From: Turnera subulata
Lineage: Eukaryota > Streptophyta > Magnoliopsida > Malpighiales > Passifloraceae
Reading direction: 5' to 3'
Length of the DNA: 64,000 nt
Assembly: GCA_028386065.3 (NCBI GenBank)
Contig: JAKUCV010006153.1
Coordinates: 28,279-92,278, forward strand
Position 1 is the stretch's first letter. Each line of letters starts with the position of its first letter. The notes beneath the pieces are model-generated. The model made no database searches. It was given only the letters and a program-made list of their open reading frames with translations, and was not told the DNA's origin. Positions 34,948 through 48,110 of this stretch are shown in pieces. The position numbers and the translations under genes were made by a program.

Positions 34948-37028
34948 TTTTGTTTTTGCAATTAAGTCACTAAAAATGTATTGGTTTGATTACATTTTAG
35001 TCCTCCGCATAAGTTTTAAAAAAATCCTTAAAATAAGGGAATGGAGGTACATTAAATTTTCATGTTTTAGTGAAAAAACTTTATGTAGAGATTTTAATTT
35101 TTGAGGTTATTTAAAATTTACTTAAAACATTGAATTAATTACTTTCCACTTCCTCAAACTTAGTTTAAAACAATTAAATCCCCATTAAGAAAACAGAAAT
35201 GAGGATATCCTGAACTTTCTTTTGTTTGACAAAAAACCTTCTCCCATGATTATTAAACACTCTTTTCTTTTTTAATACGACTCTAACTAACTGATGATGC
35301 AGCATGCCTAATTATTCAAATTGACAAATCAAGAAATACAAAATTTAATCAATTTGTACATTGAAGAATTAGGAAATTACTTGACAAAGATATACTAGAC
35401 ACTTAAAATTGTTAAGAAAACATGAGGCAACTAGTTCCATTACAAACTTTTCATAAAAGATAAAATTTTATTTATTCTCATATCCTAGCTAGGGAAAATT
35501 CTAATGCATGAAATCAGTAGAGATGATGCGGATTTTACTATATGTGCGTTGTACGTTATAAGAAAAAAAAGTCATTCACAAAAACCACGTAAACAACACT
35601 CTCTATAACAAATCGATTTATTAGGCTGTAAACAGTGGCAAATCCAGTGGGCAAGGCGTGGAGGGAGGCCTAAAAACCATTTACATATAGTTATATTGGT
35701 AACTTTTCAATAAAAGCTAGTTGGTTTGGTAGCTTGGGTAGCTTGTTTTTCCTTAGAGGTTCGAAGTTCTATTTTTAGAATTGGCATTTGGTCTGAGTAG
35801 ATTTAGTTTGAAAAATAATTTAAAGATTGAAATAAAATAAATAACTCAAATTTAAATTGATAAAAATTAGACGAATGGAATTTTAGGTCGTACCAAATTC
35901 ACTAATATCTAGTAACCTAGCAATTATTTGAATTTGGCTTGTCTAATCGTCTTGCTTGAAGAGCGATCAACCAAAAGTGAATATTGTTCGTTGTCGCAAA
36001 ACAATATTCCTACCCTAATCCCGACCTAGTTGTTTCCACTAGTATAATCCTGTCCTAAGGTGCAGTGGACACTATATTAAGTGTTGTGATCCTCAATTAA
36101 TTTAAAGTCCTTCTAGTAATCAATAAATTAAAAGTTTATTCATAGATTTTCCAGTAACCTAATTTCACCTCCCGACTCTTCACTCGGTACCTATGACAGT
36201 ACTAAAGGTTGATCAAGTCTTCAATACTGTGAAGTACGCTATAAATAAATCAAGCAATGACAAATAAATAAAATCCAAATATAAATAATTCACTAGAAAA
36301 TTCGACAAGAGTAAGGAAAAGAAGGAAAAGATTAGATAAGAAGAAACAGAGATTGGTGTTTTCGCTGCTTCTTCTATTTGCAATGGTATCTAATGAGCTC
36401 AAGTAGTTCAAGGAGCTATTTTCAAGCACATCTAGGCTTGGCCTACATCCCATAAACCTAGGTAAGAGATTAAATTCATATAACTAGAGAACAAAACAAA
36501 AAATAAAGGTAATACTCAACATAGTAAACAAACCACAAAAGTCGACTTGAAAAAAATAATTCTTCTCTGCCTAAGATCGTGATCTTCTTCCCTTCATAAG
36601 TTGTTTTAGACGTGAGGTAAGGATGTTTTTTTTTCCTAGGATTTTCTCCTAAAAGATACCGCATTATATTTTTTGTAAAACTCTAATACTTTCCGTGCTA
36701 GTGCATCCCCCTTAGGCTTCCTGAGAATTTAGTGCAAAATCTCAATTTGTAAATAAAGATAATCAACACCGTGTAAGATACTATTTGGCACGGGACACTA
36801 TCTGTTTCAATCAATCCAAAAGCATGCCTCTTCACAGAATAACTAAATTTTGAGCATGAATCCTTTATTATTTCCATACAAAAGGAGTATGAATGCACCT
36901 AAAATTAAATATGGATCAGTAGAATCAATTTTTGCATAAAAAAAAGTTTTTTACTATCTAAATGCATATATAAATCCAAAATGTAAGGTCAAAAGTCTAT
37001 TAAATATGTTGCTCAATATGTGCAATAT
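34948..37028. other. Intergenic, no gene supported
   Basis: AT-rich. Around 35640-35800 a GGTTCGAAGTTCT B-box-like motif hints at a decayed SINE. 35900-36660 has the feel of an old retroelement LTR or leader (many short AT-rich motifs, minus-strand TATA-like sequence near 36240) but no borders. Short open frames here show no domains. Confidence 0.45.
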
Positions 37029-37208
37029 CACTACTAGAAAAAAGCCATTTACTCTTGGATTTAGTGAAGAGCAAAATTCCTTCACTAATAGTGACGAATT
37101 TTGCAAGGGTTACGCGAGTTTTCGAAATCAGGTCGGAAAGTGAGCTTTGTAACGGTATTAGTTAGGAAAAGTTTCCGTTACAAAAATTTAGTGACGGATT
37201 CAGCGAGG

Positions 37209-37720
37209 GATTATTTTTCCGGGACAAATGCCGTGAGTATTTTTTGCCCGCGAAGCTGATATTTCTCATGCCTCCTTGTCGCCTTTGTTGTGAGGGATTT
37301 ACCCTTCACAAATTTGTAACGGATAAATTTTCCCTTACAAAAGGCAAGGGATCCATCTGTCACAAGCGTTGTATTCCAAAAACGGTTTTGTGAGGATTTT
37401 TTTCCGTTGCTGTTTGTCAAGGGAGCAATTTCCGTGACAAATCTCGTGAGTAATTTCTGCCAGCAAACCTGAAATTTTTCTTGCCTCCTTCCTGCCTTTG
37501 TTGTGAGGGATTTGCCCGTCACAAATTGTAACGGATAATTTTCCCTTACAAATTGCAAGGGATCTTTCTGTCACAAATTGTAACGGATAATTTTCCCTTA
37601 CAAATTGCAAGGGATCCATCCGTCACAAGCATTGTATTCCAAAAACCGTTTTGTGAGGGTTTTTTCCCGTTGCTGTTTGTCAAGGAAGCAATTTCCGTGA
37701 CAAATTGTGACGGAATTTTC
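37209..37720. repeat. ~240-bp tandem repeat in CACTA subterminal region
   Basis: Two units (about 37209-37437 and 37438-37712), each running from TGACAAAT(C/G)... through TTGCCTCCTT, GTTGTGAGGGATTT, GCAAGGGATC, GTATTCCAAAAAC and CCGTTGCTGTTTGTCAAGG. The second unit has an extra internal duplication of TTGTAACGGATAATTTTCCC at about 37519 and 37579. Confidence 0.85.
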
Positions 37721-38139
37721 CCTTACTAATTTTTAGTATATTTATTAAAGAATAAATTGTAAAATCAAAAGTTTTCACTAGTTATTAAAGAATAAAAATT
37801 TAATATTATATTTTACACATAATTTTTTAAAAAATTGATTCTTTCCTTTGAACTATAATCACTATTTATTAAATTATTTGAACTATAATCATGTGTTTGT
37901 GTTTATTCAATAAAAGATATAAAAAAATTTATAATTAGGCAATTAGTTAATACAGAAGATTAGGAAGACATGTTAGGAATCTTATATGTGTCTACCGTCA
38001 TTATAATAGGCGAATGAGTACTCCATGCGATGAATTCCTTAATGTTAATTCGTGGAATTAGTGAACTTATTCTACTGGCAACTCAAGGGCGGATAGTCGG
38101 GTTGTGCTTATGAAAGCAACATCGGATTAGTGGAATTAT

Positions 38140-38885
38140 AAGAGGTTTTCTTACAAAATATTATTTAAGTTTATTCAAATTAGTTCCTATAACTCGGGTC
38201 GTGTCCGGAAGAGTCGGGCTAAAACTCCGGATATCGGATGGGAAAAAAATAATTCCTGTAAATTATAATTTATTTTATCAAAAAATATTTATTGTGATTT
38301 GAGTTATTAAATTAAATAACTTTTACAAAAAGTTTTGAAAAGAATTTAAAGGAGAGTTGTCTTTGAAATACACAATTGGGCTGTGTTTTGATCAAAACGA
38401 TCGTGTTTTGGCGAATCTTGTGCATAAAACACCAACATCTTCGTGTTTTGACCAATGAGGAGCATATTAACTTGTGGCCCTACATAACGCCCTGGATTTT
38501 TTAAATTGCTATTATGGAGAGCTATTTGAAACTTTTCTTTCATGGTATTTAAATTTCGGTACAGTTTAAAATTTTTCCTACAAAATACTTTTATCCTATT
38601 TTTATGTAAAATTATTAAAGTTTATTCAAATTGGTTTCATAAAATTTCTTTATGAATATTTACTTGGTATTTACATAAAAGTAATTATTTGGGATTTTAT
38701 CTTTAAAAGTATTCAAGTTTATTTCATTTATTAAATGGTTTTTCAAATGGTTTGGAAATAATCTAAAAATGGAGTTGTCTACATTTGGAACACAAAGTTG
38801 GGTTGTGTTTTGATCAAAACGACTGTGTTTTAACAGAGCTTGTATATAAAACACTGAAAGAGTCGCGTTTTGACCAGATTATAGT
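38140..38885. repeat. Diverged direct duplication inside the CACTA cargo
   Basis: 38350-38460 and 38763-38880 share GGAGAGTTGTCT-like, TGTGTTTTGATCAAAACGA, ATAAAACAC and GTGTTTTGACCA motifs in order, with similar AT-rich DNA before each copy. Non-coding; looks LTR- or promoter-derived. Confidence 0.75.
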
Positions 38886-38919
38886 TGACCTGGTGCAAGG
38901 ACAAAAGAGACTTTTCGAG

Positions 38920-39760
38920 TGAAACGACATCGTTTTGACTTAGGGTTAGAAACCTAGCTAGCGCCTGGGTATAAAATCCATCTCATTATGTTCTACCCAC
39001 TCCATTCCTGATTTCTCTCTCTCTTCCGTTTTCATCTCTCTCTTCTCTTCTCTCTCTCTCCCTCTATCCTCCTCTCTTGGCGGCCAAAGGTGGAGAGCCA
39101 CCACCACTCTTGCCAAGCGAGGGAAGGCATGAAGGTGAGGGGCCTTCTTTATCCCTATCTCGAGCAAGCGCCGGCGTGACGGATCATTAGGTGGAGAGTC
39201 AAGGCGAGCCTCGGTTGTGTCGATGGCGAGGAACGCGAGTCCGGCGAGGTCGATGGTGGTAGTTCGCGGCAGCCCTTTTCGAATCGTGGTGGTGTTTATG
39301 CGTCGGAGCGGCTATCGGGCTTGACGTTGCTTCGATCCGTGTTTCGGCGAGGCTTGAGGTTGTTCTGAGCACAACCTTTGGTTCTTGTCACCGGCGTCGA
39401 CCTTCAGCAGACTGTGGCTTTGACAGGTAAGGACCTATCTTCCTCTTTTTGTGATTGTGTTTTCGTTTTTGTGTTGTTTTTCCGTGGATCTATGGTTAAT
39501 CGAGTTAGTGATACTGGGATTTGTTGGTTTTGTAACAGATCTAAAAGATGGTGTGCAGATCTAAAAGATGGCGTGCATATCTATCTGTGGCTTGAAGTTT
39601 TTGAACAGATCTGTAGGCGGCCAAGGAATTTTTCCGAGCAAATAGTTATGGATCTTCGTTCTCCGGATTCCAGTTTAATTTGTTGTATTTTATTATGTAA
39701 AAACAGTTACAGTTATTTTGTTGTATTATAATTATTTTTTTGTATTTCTGTAAACTTATT
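38920..39760 (+). other. Promoter-plus-leader-like cargo in CACTA element
   Basis: TATA-like GGTATAAAATCC (38968-38979) is followed by a CT-rich leader (38995-39080), a GC-rich stretch with an ATG at 39223 opening 33 codons, and a donor-like ACAGGTAAGG (39423-39432). It has the layout of a 5' gene end (promoter, leader, first exon, intron start), unlike the rest of the element. Whether this is a captured gene start or part of a retroelement is not settled. Confidence 0.45.
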
Positions 39761-40258
39761 ACAAGAAAATAAAAGTGTGCACGTTCTTTTTATTTTGTGC
39801 ATTGTGCTTCATTTTTTACTTACCTAAGTTTGATTGTAATTAACTTTAAATACTATTAGGGGCATATATTAATATATCAGTGTTGGATTTATTTATTTTT
39901 TTATTTTTATAATTATAATTTGCGACGGATGTAGTGAGTAATTTATTTGTGTAATTTTATTCCCTTACAAAGAGCATGGGATATAGTATCGGATTATTGT
40001 TGTGAGGAAAAAAAACCCTTGCAACTAGTGAGGGTATTACTAATGGACCAATTGCAAGGGATGTACGTCCCTCGTAATTTGTGAGGCACCATTCCTTACT
40101 AAACCCGTCGCAAAGTAGTCCATTACAAATTCCCTCACCACCGGATTTGCAACGAAGGGTTTAATCAGGGATTTAATCCGTGACAAAATCCTTTGCAAAT
40201 CCAAAAATCCCTCACTAAACGCAAAAAATCGAGAGTAAATGGCCTTTTTCTAGTAGTG

Positions 40259-42228
40259 AATTTCATGTGTATCAAGAGACATAATGGTACTTTCAAGGGG
40301 AAGAGGTTATATAGTTTGTAGAAACCTAATCTTCATTTGCATTCTAAACAAGTTCCTACCTAGCCCACCCCCACTCTTTACAAGTACCTACACAATATTA
40401 TAAGGTAAGAATTTTCAATGAATTAATAAATTATTTTTCTTAATTTACATCAATTTTATATTACTCCAGTTTGAAAATTTTTGTTTTATATTCTTTTGAT
40501 ACATTTTGTTAATCCCGTGTTTCACCTTTAGTGGCTTTACACTCAATCCTCATTCTTTATATTTTCCTAATAGAAAAAAAAAAAGAAAAAATAGACGCCA
40601 CCTATCCAGCCATGGATGAGAGGGCAAGATCATGGTTATAATAACCATACAAAAATAGCCATAGATGAGGAGGAGTAAGCAGAAACCCTACAGCTGACCG
40701 GATGGGGAAAAAAATAAAATAAAATAAAATAAATCCTACACCTGCAGTTAATTCTCTAGCTTGTTTTACTTCGCTAAGCCTGCTTCTGCAATTATATGTT
40801 ACTACTGTATCCGTACAAGACATGGGATTTTTTAGTATTTGTGTGTGGTCCTATATTTTAATTGGACTGTCTAATTACGATTTGTTAGGTAAGAATCAAA
40901 ATCATATATATAGATGGGCTTTGCTCGATTATGTGGCGGATTTATACAGTGTTGCTGCAATTACAACTTGGTGAAGTTTTGTTTCTAGAATGAATTAGTT
41001 GGTGATCAAATTAAAATCATGCATTTGAATTGGATTTGTGGTCTATATCAGGTTGGCCATTTCCACTACAGGAAAGGCGGAAATGTCTTAGGAACATGGA
41101 CGGAGAATTAAATGCATTGATCATCCCAAATTCAAATTTTATCAAGGATAACTTCAATACGGCTCGTGTCGTACCTACTATATACGACTGTGTTAGCCTT
41201 TAAAGCTTCTCATGTCTCAATTAACTTCAAAGCAATAAATTAGCAAAGGGATCATGTTTTTTGGATAAATAGAAGAGGATCCTTTAAGAGATTGCCTTAA
41301 CTTGTACTGAAATTATTATGTATAGCAAATGAATTGCTCCAATATTTTGGTGTATAACTAACAAATCAATCAAATTTTCATAATTCATGTAATTCTAATT
41401 CTAATTACCTATGTGGTTTCATTATAATTATTATATTTCTAAAAAATATAATTATTATTAAAAAAATATTTAGAAACCCATAATTATATGTCACTTAACC
41501 AAGCACGCGAATGTTATAATTAAAATTTCTCATATTATAGTCACTGATTGGTTTAATCAAACAGTACTTTTTCAACAATACTTATGTTCTCTCAAAAAAA
41601 AAAAGACAATACTTATGACTTGGAGTTATTGATCTTTTTGGTTTCATCATCTGAAGGCTATTTATCATTCAAAAAAAAACACTCAAGGGTATTTAGGCGC
41701 CCTATAGCTGAGGCACTAACTAGAAAACACCATACAAAATACCAATAAACTTTGGTCACTTGCATTTGCGACTACGTGTTTGTGTGGTTTGAGTTCGAAT
41801 AATCGACATAGTCGTCAAAGAAACTTTAAATGAAAATAGTCTTGAAAGAAGAAAACAAGAGTTCATAATTTTCTGTCCAGATTAAAGTGACCAACGCTGC
41901 AGAATTTGCTGATTAAATCATACTCATTATAATACAATAGAGCACTGGTTGGGGCAGTAGAAAAAAACCATATATTACCAGATGTCATCATCATATCTTT
42001 TACCAGGCATGATATATAATTATGTATAGATGACGCCATGACTAAGATGACTTCCTTTTCTACCTGTGCTGCTCTTCTTTTTACTTATTTTCATCATCAC
42101 TATTATTTGGCAAGATCTAAAGATTTAAATAAGAGGGTGGACTTGAGACCCAACCCAATTTTCTTTAAAGAAAAAATAAAAAAGAAAGGGAGGGAGGAGG
42201 ACTAAACAAAGTTGGTCTTCCATATCAT
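40259..42228. other. Intergenic, upstream of RBOH
   Basis: No gene seen. A GGTTTGAGTTCGAATAA B-box-like motif near 41795 may be a decayed SINE. AT-rich, with A-runs near 40574 and 41592. Confidence 0.5.
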
Positions 42229-42234
42229 TTGACC
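42229..42234 (+). promoter_or_regulatory. W-box-like element upstream of RBOH
   Basis: TTGACC, a WRKY-type core, about 175 bases before the TATA box. WRKY control of defence-related RBOH genes is known; a single short motif is weak evidence here. Confidence 0.35.
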
Positions 42235-42406
42235 GGCATCACTTTCATACAAGCTTCGCGTGTGTACTTGTCATCTGCCATATGTCTGTTTACATATAGA
42301 AAAGGGTAGGGCTGACTATTAGCCCAAGAACATTAATTTACTAGTATTATGAGAGATATGCCTAATGTCCATTACATTTACCCATAACCATAGCCCCTCT
42401 AGCAAG

Positions 42407-42414
42407 TATATAAA
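42407..42414 (+). promoter_or_regulatory. TATA box of RBOH
   Basis: TATATAAA, 171 bases before the ATG, in a pyrimidine-rich surround (CTTTCTCCATCTTCC follows). Transcription would begin near 42440, giving a leader of about 140 bases with no upstream ATG. Confidence 0.65.
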
Positions 42415-42577
42415 CTTTCTCCATCTTCCATTTTCTTTATACACCTTCCACTCGCGCAAAACTTTTCTCTCTATCGAAAAGCCCTTCGCTATTATATATA
42501 TCTCATTAGAGGGAAAAGTGACAAAAGTTTTGTCATTAGCTATATAGCCTTACGATAAAGTGATCACCGGAAGAATA

Positions 42578-45500
42578 ATGGAGGGTAGAGGAGCTAATTC
42601 TGAACATAATTCAGACACAGAGAGCATAGCAAGTGATAGGACGGGGTTTAGTGGGCCTTTAGTAGGAGGAGGAGCACCTCTCCACAAGAAAAGATCTTCC
42701 AAGAAGAGCGCCAGGTTCAATATTCCTCCTCCTGATCACACCACCACCACAAGCGGCGGTGGCGCCGTCGTCGACGACGACTCATCCTTCGTAGAGATCA
42801 CTCTAGACATCCGCGACGACTCGGTGGCGGTTCACAGCGTTCAGGGTGTTAGTGAGGACCCTGAGCTGACCCTGCTGGCCCGGAAGACACTAGAGATCAA
42901 CAAGTCGTCTTCCCTGCGTGGTTTGTTCCGGAACACTTCCTCCAATATCAGGCAGGTCTCTCAGGAGCTAAAGCGGTTTGCTTCCCTCACAAGAAGGACC
43001 GCATCCAGCAGGAGGTTCGACAGGAACAAGTCGGCTGCTGCTCATGCCTTGAAAGGCCTCAAGTTCATCACTGCCAAAACCGGAGCTTCTGGGAATGGAT
43101 GGTCGGCTGTTGAGAAGAGGTTTCAAGACCTCACAGCTTCCACCAATGGCCTACTTCACTATTCACAGTTCGGCGAATGCATTGGTTAGTATACTATATA
43201 CCCTTTGTTATTAACAAACATTTCTTTGTCTCCATATACCATATTAAATATTAGCATAAAAATGTTTCTACTATGTTACCTAACTTCTTTTATTCGATGG
43301 CTACATGACAGGAATGAACAAGGACTCTAAGGAATTTGCCGGGGAGTTATTCCGAGCACTTGCACAGAGACATAACATTAACGGGGACTCAATCAACAAG
43401 GCACAGCTTAAGCTTTTCTGGGATCAGATCTGCGATGAAAGTTTTGATTCCAGGCTTCAGATATTTTTTGACATGTACGTATACTTCACATAGGATGCTA
43501 GCTGTCTTCTTAGCTGCTCCTCTTTTGTTTTCTTCTCTGGTCGCTTTCAAGTATAAGTTGTTTTTTAACCTTATATGGAACGATTCCCCGCAGGGTGGAT
43601 AAAGATGCTGATGGAAGAATCACGGAAGAAGAAGTGGCGGAGGTGAGCGAGTAAATTCTTGTTTATATATAATTCTATATATATACACACACAAATTTTG
43701 GTCAAATTAGCGGGGTACTGTTCAAACTACCAAGAAAAATCAATGAATTTTCTTAATTAATACTTTGAAGTTTGGAATTTGTTTACAGATTATCAGTCTC
43801 AGTGCTTCTGCAAACAAGCTATCCAATATTCAGAAACAGGCCAAGGAATATGCTGCATTGATTATGGAAGAACTAGACCCTGATAATGTTGGATACATCA
43901 TGGTATGTCACATTTATTACATAGTCTCAGCTAGCTAGATTACAAGAAACATGCATGCTTTCTATCTTTCTTGGCATCCAATACTTACATTAATAAACTC
44001 TGCTTTTTCTCTATGCTGATTAACAGGTTGATAACCTGGAAATGTTGCTGTTACAAGCTCCAAACCAATCTGTCAGGATTGGAGACAGCCGCATTATGAG
44101 CCAACTTTTAAGCCAGAAGCTGAAACCTACACAAGAGAACAACCCAATAAAGAGATTGTACCAAAAGGTCAAGTACTTCTTGATGGATAACTGGCAGAGA
44201 GTCTGGATTATGTTGTTGTGGATGGGGATTGTGGCTGGTCTGTTCACTTACAAGTTCATTCAGTATCGGAATAAAGCTGCGTTTGATGTGATGGGGTATT
44301 GTGTCAGCGTGGCCAAAGGAGGGGCTGAAACTCTTAAGTTCAATATGGCGTTGATTTTGCTTCCAGTCTGCAGGAATACCATAACGTGGCTTAGGAATAA
44401 AACCAAGTTGGGAGTAGCTGTTCCTTTTGATGACAATCTTAATTTCCACAAGGTAAGTAATGCTAAGTTCTCTACTAATAGTTTAATACTACTGAAAAAT
44501 TCAGGCATTCTGGAATGTTTACACTATATGTGCAATGCGCAGGTTATTGCAGTAGGAATCATCGTTGGAGTGGGGTTACATGCGGGGGCACATTTGACGT
44601 GTGATTTCCCACGTCTTCTTCACGCAACAGAGGAAGAGTATGAGCCTATGAAGCCATACTTTGGGGAGGAACAACCTCCAAACTACTGGTGGTTTCTGAA
44701 GGGAGTGGAGGGAGTGACTGGCATTATAATGGTTGTACTAATGGCAATAGCATTCACTCTGGCTACCCCATGGTTCAGGCGAAACAAGCTCAACTTGCCT
44801 AAACCCCTCAAGAAACTCACTGGATTCAATGCCTTCTGGTACTCTCACCACACTTTTGTCATTGTCTATGCCCTCCTCATTGTCCATGGAATCAAACTCT
44901 ACCTCACAAAGAAGTGGTCTCAGAAAACGGTTTGTTTTCTTTTCCTCTTTTTGTTTTCACAGTCCCAATCAAGATTCCTTAGGAATTGCTTTCTCTGTTT
45001 TACTTCTTTTTTTCACAGTCCTTTTCACTTTCTTGAATGCAGACGTGGATGTATCTAGCTGTGCCAATTACCCTTTATGCTTGTGAAAGGTTGATAAGAG
45101 CATTTAGATCAAGCATTAAACCTGTTAAGATTCTCAAGGTATGTGAAAGCAGTAATTAAAATGGTCAAATGTTCACTTCAGTAAATATCTAAAAGAACCT
45201 AGCTAGGCTGGGTTAGTTGGGGTGAGCTAATTATGGGTGTTTTTCTTACTGTTTCAGGTTGCGGTATATCCTGGAAATGTCCTGTCATTGCACATGTCAA
45301 AGCCACAAGGATTCAAATACAAGAGCGGGCAGTACATGTTTGTAAACTGCGCTAAAGTTTCCCCATTTGAGTGGTATGTCAATTTAATACTACCAATATG
45401 ACCAAAAAAAAATTAATGTATACTAATTGTTTTGCACTTGAACCCAGTTTTTGTTTCTTAAGAAAAATTTGATTACTTAATACAATAATCAATATGGGCA

Positions 45501-46779
45501 GGCATCCGTTCTCTATAACTTCAGCACCAGGAGATGACTACCTTAGCGTCCACATTAGAACACTAGGTGATTGGACCCGCCAGCTCAAAACAGTTTTCTC
45601 AGAGGTTTGTACATTTTGAATTAGTTTAATGTCACAAATCTTAATTACTTGGTGATTTTACTTAGAAGGATGGATGCAATAAGCCTAATTGCCTTGATAT
45701 AATCTCCTGATCAATTTGCATTTGATTTAATTAGGTTTGTCAGCCTCCTCCAGCCGGGAAGAGCGGACTCCTCAGAGCTGATGTGCAAGGAGGGAATAAT
45801 CCAGCTGGGTACGTAATTATTACTATAATGTTTTGGCTTTAAACCATACTAAAATTAAGAATGATTAAATATTTTGGGATTGGCAATAATTAATTAACAA
45901 AATGGCGTGAATGAAATGAAATGAAATGATCAGGTTCCCAAAAATATTGATAGACGGACCATATGGAGCACCAGCACAGGACTACAAGAAATACGATGTG
46001 GTGCTACTAGTGGGGCTAGGGATAGGGGCCACCCCCATGATCAGCATTGTCAAGGACATAATAAACAACATGAGAGACGATCAATATGATGCCATGGAGA
46101 CAGGGACGACCAACAAAAGCAACAAGTCACCCACAGGAGGAGCAACCCCAATAAAGAGCAGCAGCAACAGCAAAAGCGGGTTCAAGACCACCAAGGCATA
46201 CTTCTACTGGGTCACAAGGGAGCAAGGCTCCTTCGAATGGTTCAAAGGGATCATGAACGAGGTGGCAGAGATGGACGACAAGCAGGCCATTGAACTCCAC
46301 AACTACTGCACAAGTGTGTACGAAGAAGGGGATGCAAGGTCTGCCCTGATTGCGATGCTTCAGTCCCTCCACCATGCAAAGAGTGGGGTGGATGTGGTCT
46401 CTGGTACCCGCGTCAAATCCCACTTTGCTAAACCCAATTGGCGACAAGTCTACAAGAGAATCGCACTCCAGCATCCAGACGCCAGAATTGGTCAGTTTCT
46501 CATTATTAACTTTTTCGAAAAAAAAAAAAAACCCACTAACTTTTGGTGTTGGTCTAAATCTAATAGCTATATACTAGCTCTTCTTACATACACGTACACA
46601 TGGTTTAATTAGGTGCTGGCCAGAGTTGCTAATATATGGTATACTTTTCGTGTCGAAAATGTTGTGCAGGAGTTTTCTACTGTGGGGCACCAGCACTCAC
46701 AAAAGAGCTTAGACAACTGGCCTTGGACTTCTCCCACAAAACCTCCACTAAGTTTGATTTTCATAAAGAGAACTTCTGA
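42578..46779 (+). CDS. RBOHD: Respiratory burst oxidase (NADPH oxidase), RBOHD-like
   Basis: Plasma-membrane NADPH oxidase making extracellular superoxide in immunity and stress signalling. Exons: 42578-43184, 43312-43474, 43594-43642, 43789-43902, 44027-44452, 44543-44929, 45043-45138, 45258-45373, 45502-45604, 45735-45808, 45934-46490, 46670-46779; all GT-AG; 2802 nt, 933 aa. N-terminal regulatory region has [11 protein letters not shown] and FSGPL as in Arabidopsis RBOHD (Ser25 lies where its Ser39 phosphosite does). EF-hand loop [12 protein letters not shown] at 259-270, second at about 303-314. Six-helix ferric reductase core with haem histidines H466/H470 (LHAGAHL) and H555/H568 region. 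FAD motif HPFSITSAP 654-662; NADPH motif GLGIGATP 739-746; ends HKENF. The in-frame GTG at 42560 is not used; ATG 42578 is the first ATG in the leader. No break is seen. Subtype D is by similarity and could be a close paralogue. Confidence 0.95.
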
Positions 46780-47922
46780 AGAAGAAGATGATCATGATCA
46801 TCTTAAGAGAAAGACCAGATCATCATCACTGACCATATATATACAACCCATTTGTTCCTTGTTCTTTGGAGTTTATATTTGGAGGGAGGGACCAGATATA
46901 TCTTCACTGACCATTTCTAGTGGTGGTGATTTGGAGCTGTACGTACGTCACCATGTCATCAGCAAGCAACCAATTGCAAATAGTTTAGAATTATTTTATT
47001 CCTTTGTTTGTTTCTTCTAGAAGTGATTAATTTGTTAGGTACAGTTCAACTAAAATGATTTGGTAGGTCTACAAAAATGGAGAGTATACTGGATATTGTA
47101 TCCGGCGTAGTAGTAATTAAAGGACCCCATAAAGACGGCAATTCTGGCTTCTTGAAGAATTGCCTACCAATATAATATACCTGTAATTGCTTGAAACTCA
47201 TTCTGTACCCAGTTCTTGACAAAATTAATAATGCCTAATCAAATAGTATTAATGGTATATTCCATGTGATACATTTATTCTGCACTGGTATTCTGTTTAT
47301 CAGAAAAGCTTCTTAGTTCTGGATCATCAGAAGGGAAACAGTGGTGATAGAAATGTGTGAAACCCCTCATCAAAATTTAAATACAAAAGGTCTATATTCT
47401 TTTTCCAAAAAAAAATTTAGGTTGAGGGAGAATTCTCCAATTCAGGGCAGGGCAAACCTCATATCTCAGCCTAAGATACATTGTGAGGTTAGAATTCTCA
47501 ACCTAATGAAGATACTTTGGTTAAAAAAAAACCAATGGAGGTACTGATTTCAACCAAGCCGAACCTCCTTATCAAAGGTCTATGTTCTAACCTTTTTCTT
47601 CTTTGCAAGCAGAATAGTAAGAGACATTTACCAAAAGAAAAAAGAGTAGTAAGAGACAAAAAAAGAAAAAAAGAGTCAAAGGTTGCTCTATCCGGGGCGG
47701 AAAGACTACAATTATATGGAAAGTAGGATTATCTAAAACAAACGACTACAACTTTTGGAGGGTTGGATTGGATGGTTTTCTTGAAGTCTGTTCATGTTTG
47801 GGTTAAAAGGTTAAGGACATCACTAATATAATTTTAAAAAGAATTGGTCAATTATAGAAAAGATAAAAATCACCACGACTCGTGAGAGATTAGGCTAGAG
47901 TGCAAAATAAAAATGCAGTGTA
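46780..47922. other. RBOH 3' region and spacer
   Basis: Likely holds the RBOH 3' untranslated region (first few hundred bases); no clear AATAAA was singled out. 47405-47580 has an A-run followed by TTAGGTTGAGGGAGAATTCTCC, which partly resembles 28585-28690 (A-run then TTAGATTGAGGAGAAGCTCC), a possible small dispersed repeat. Confidence 0.5.
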
Positions 47923-48110
47923 CCAATGTGGGGTTGGTCCAAGTGATAAGCGACTTGGTTTCGCTTAAGCGAGGTCTCGGATTCGAGCCCTCGTATATGC
48001 AGAAAATTTTTATTGGGAGACTCACCCACCATACCCAGGTGAGCGACGCGGATCGAATCCGGATTAGTCGAGACAAAGCTCCGGATACTGGGTGGGGAAT
48101 GAAAAAAAAA
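47923..48110 (+). mobile_element. tRNA-derived SINE, copy 1
   Basis: A box in TTGGTCCAAGTGATAAGC (from 47934) and B box GGATTCGAGCC (47979-47989). The body contains GGGAGACTCACCCACCAT and CTCCGGATACTGG and ends in an A-run. Ends resemble an imperfect duplication AAAATGC(A/T)G around the element. The same family as 50113-50351. Confidence 0.85.

Larger units (their letters stand above)
37029..40258. mobile_element. Non-autonomous CACTA (En/Spm-type) element
   Basis: Ends are CACTACTAGAAAAA and its inverse TTTTTCTAGTAGTG; the inverted match covers about 27 bases (to AAATGGC/GCCATTT ... GAGTAA). Flanking triplets are TAT and AAT, a one-mismatch version of the 3-base duplication expected. Subterminal DNA is full of short GTGACGG, TGCAAGGG and TTGTGAGGG motifs on both strands, as is usual for transposase-binding regions. 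No transposase frame is seen. The interior (about 38000-39760) carries unrelated cargo. Confidence 0.88.

Noticed and set aside
42365..42547. 60-codon frame upstream of RBOH as a leader ORF
   Set aside because: Its ATG lies before the TATA box at 42407, so it should not be in the transcript.
42560..42577. Upstream GTG in frame with RBOH as start
   Set aside because: Not a normal plant start; the first ATG at 42578 begins the family-like N-terminus.
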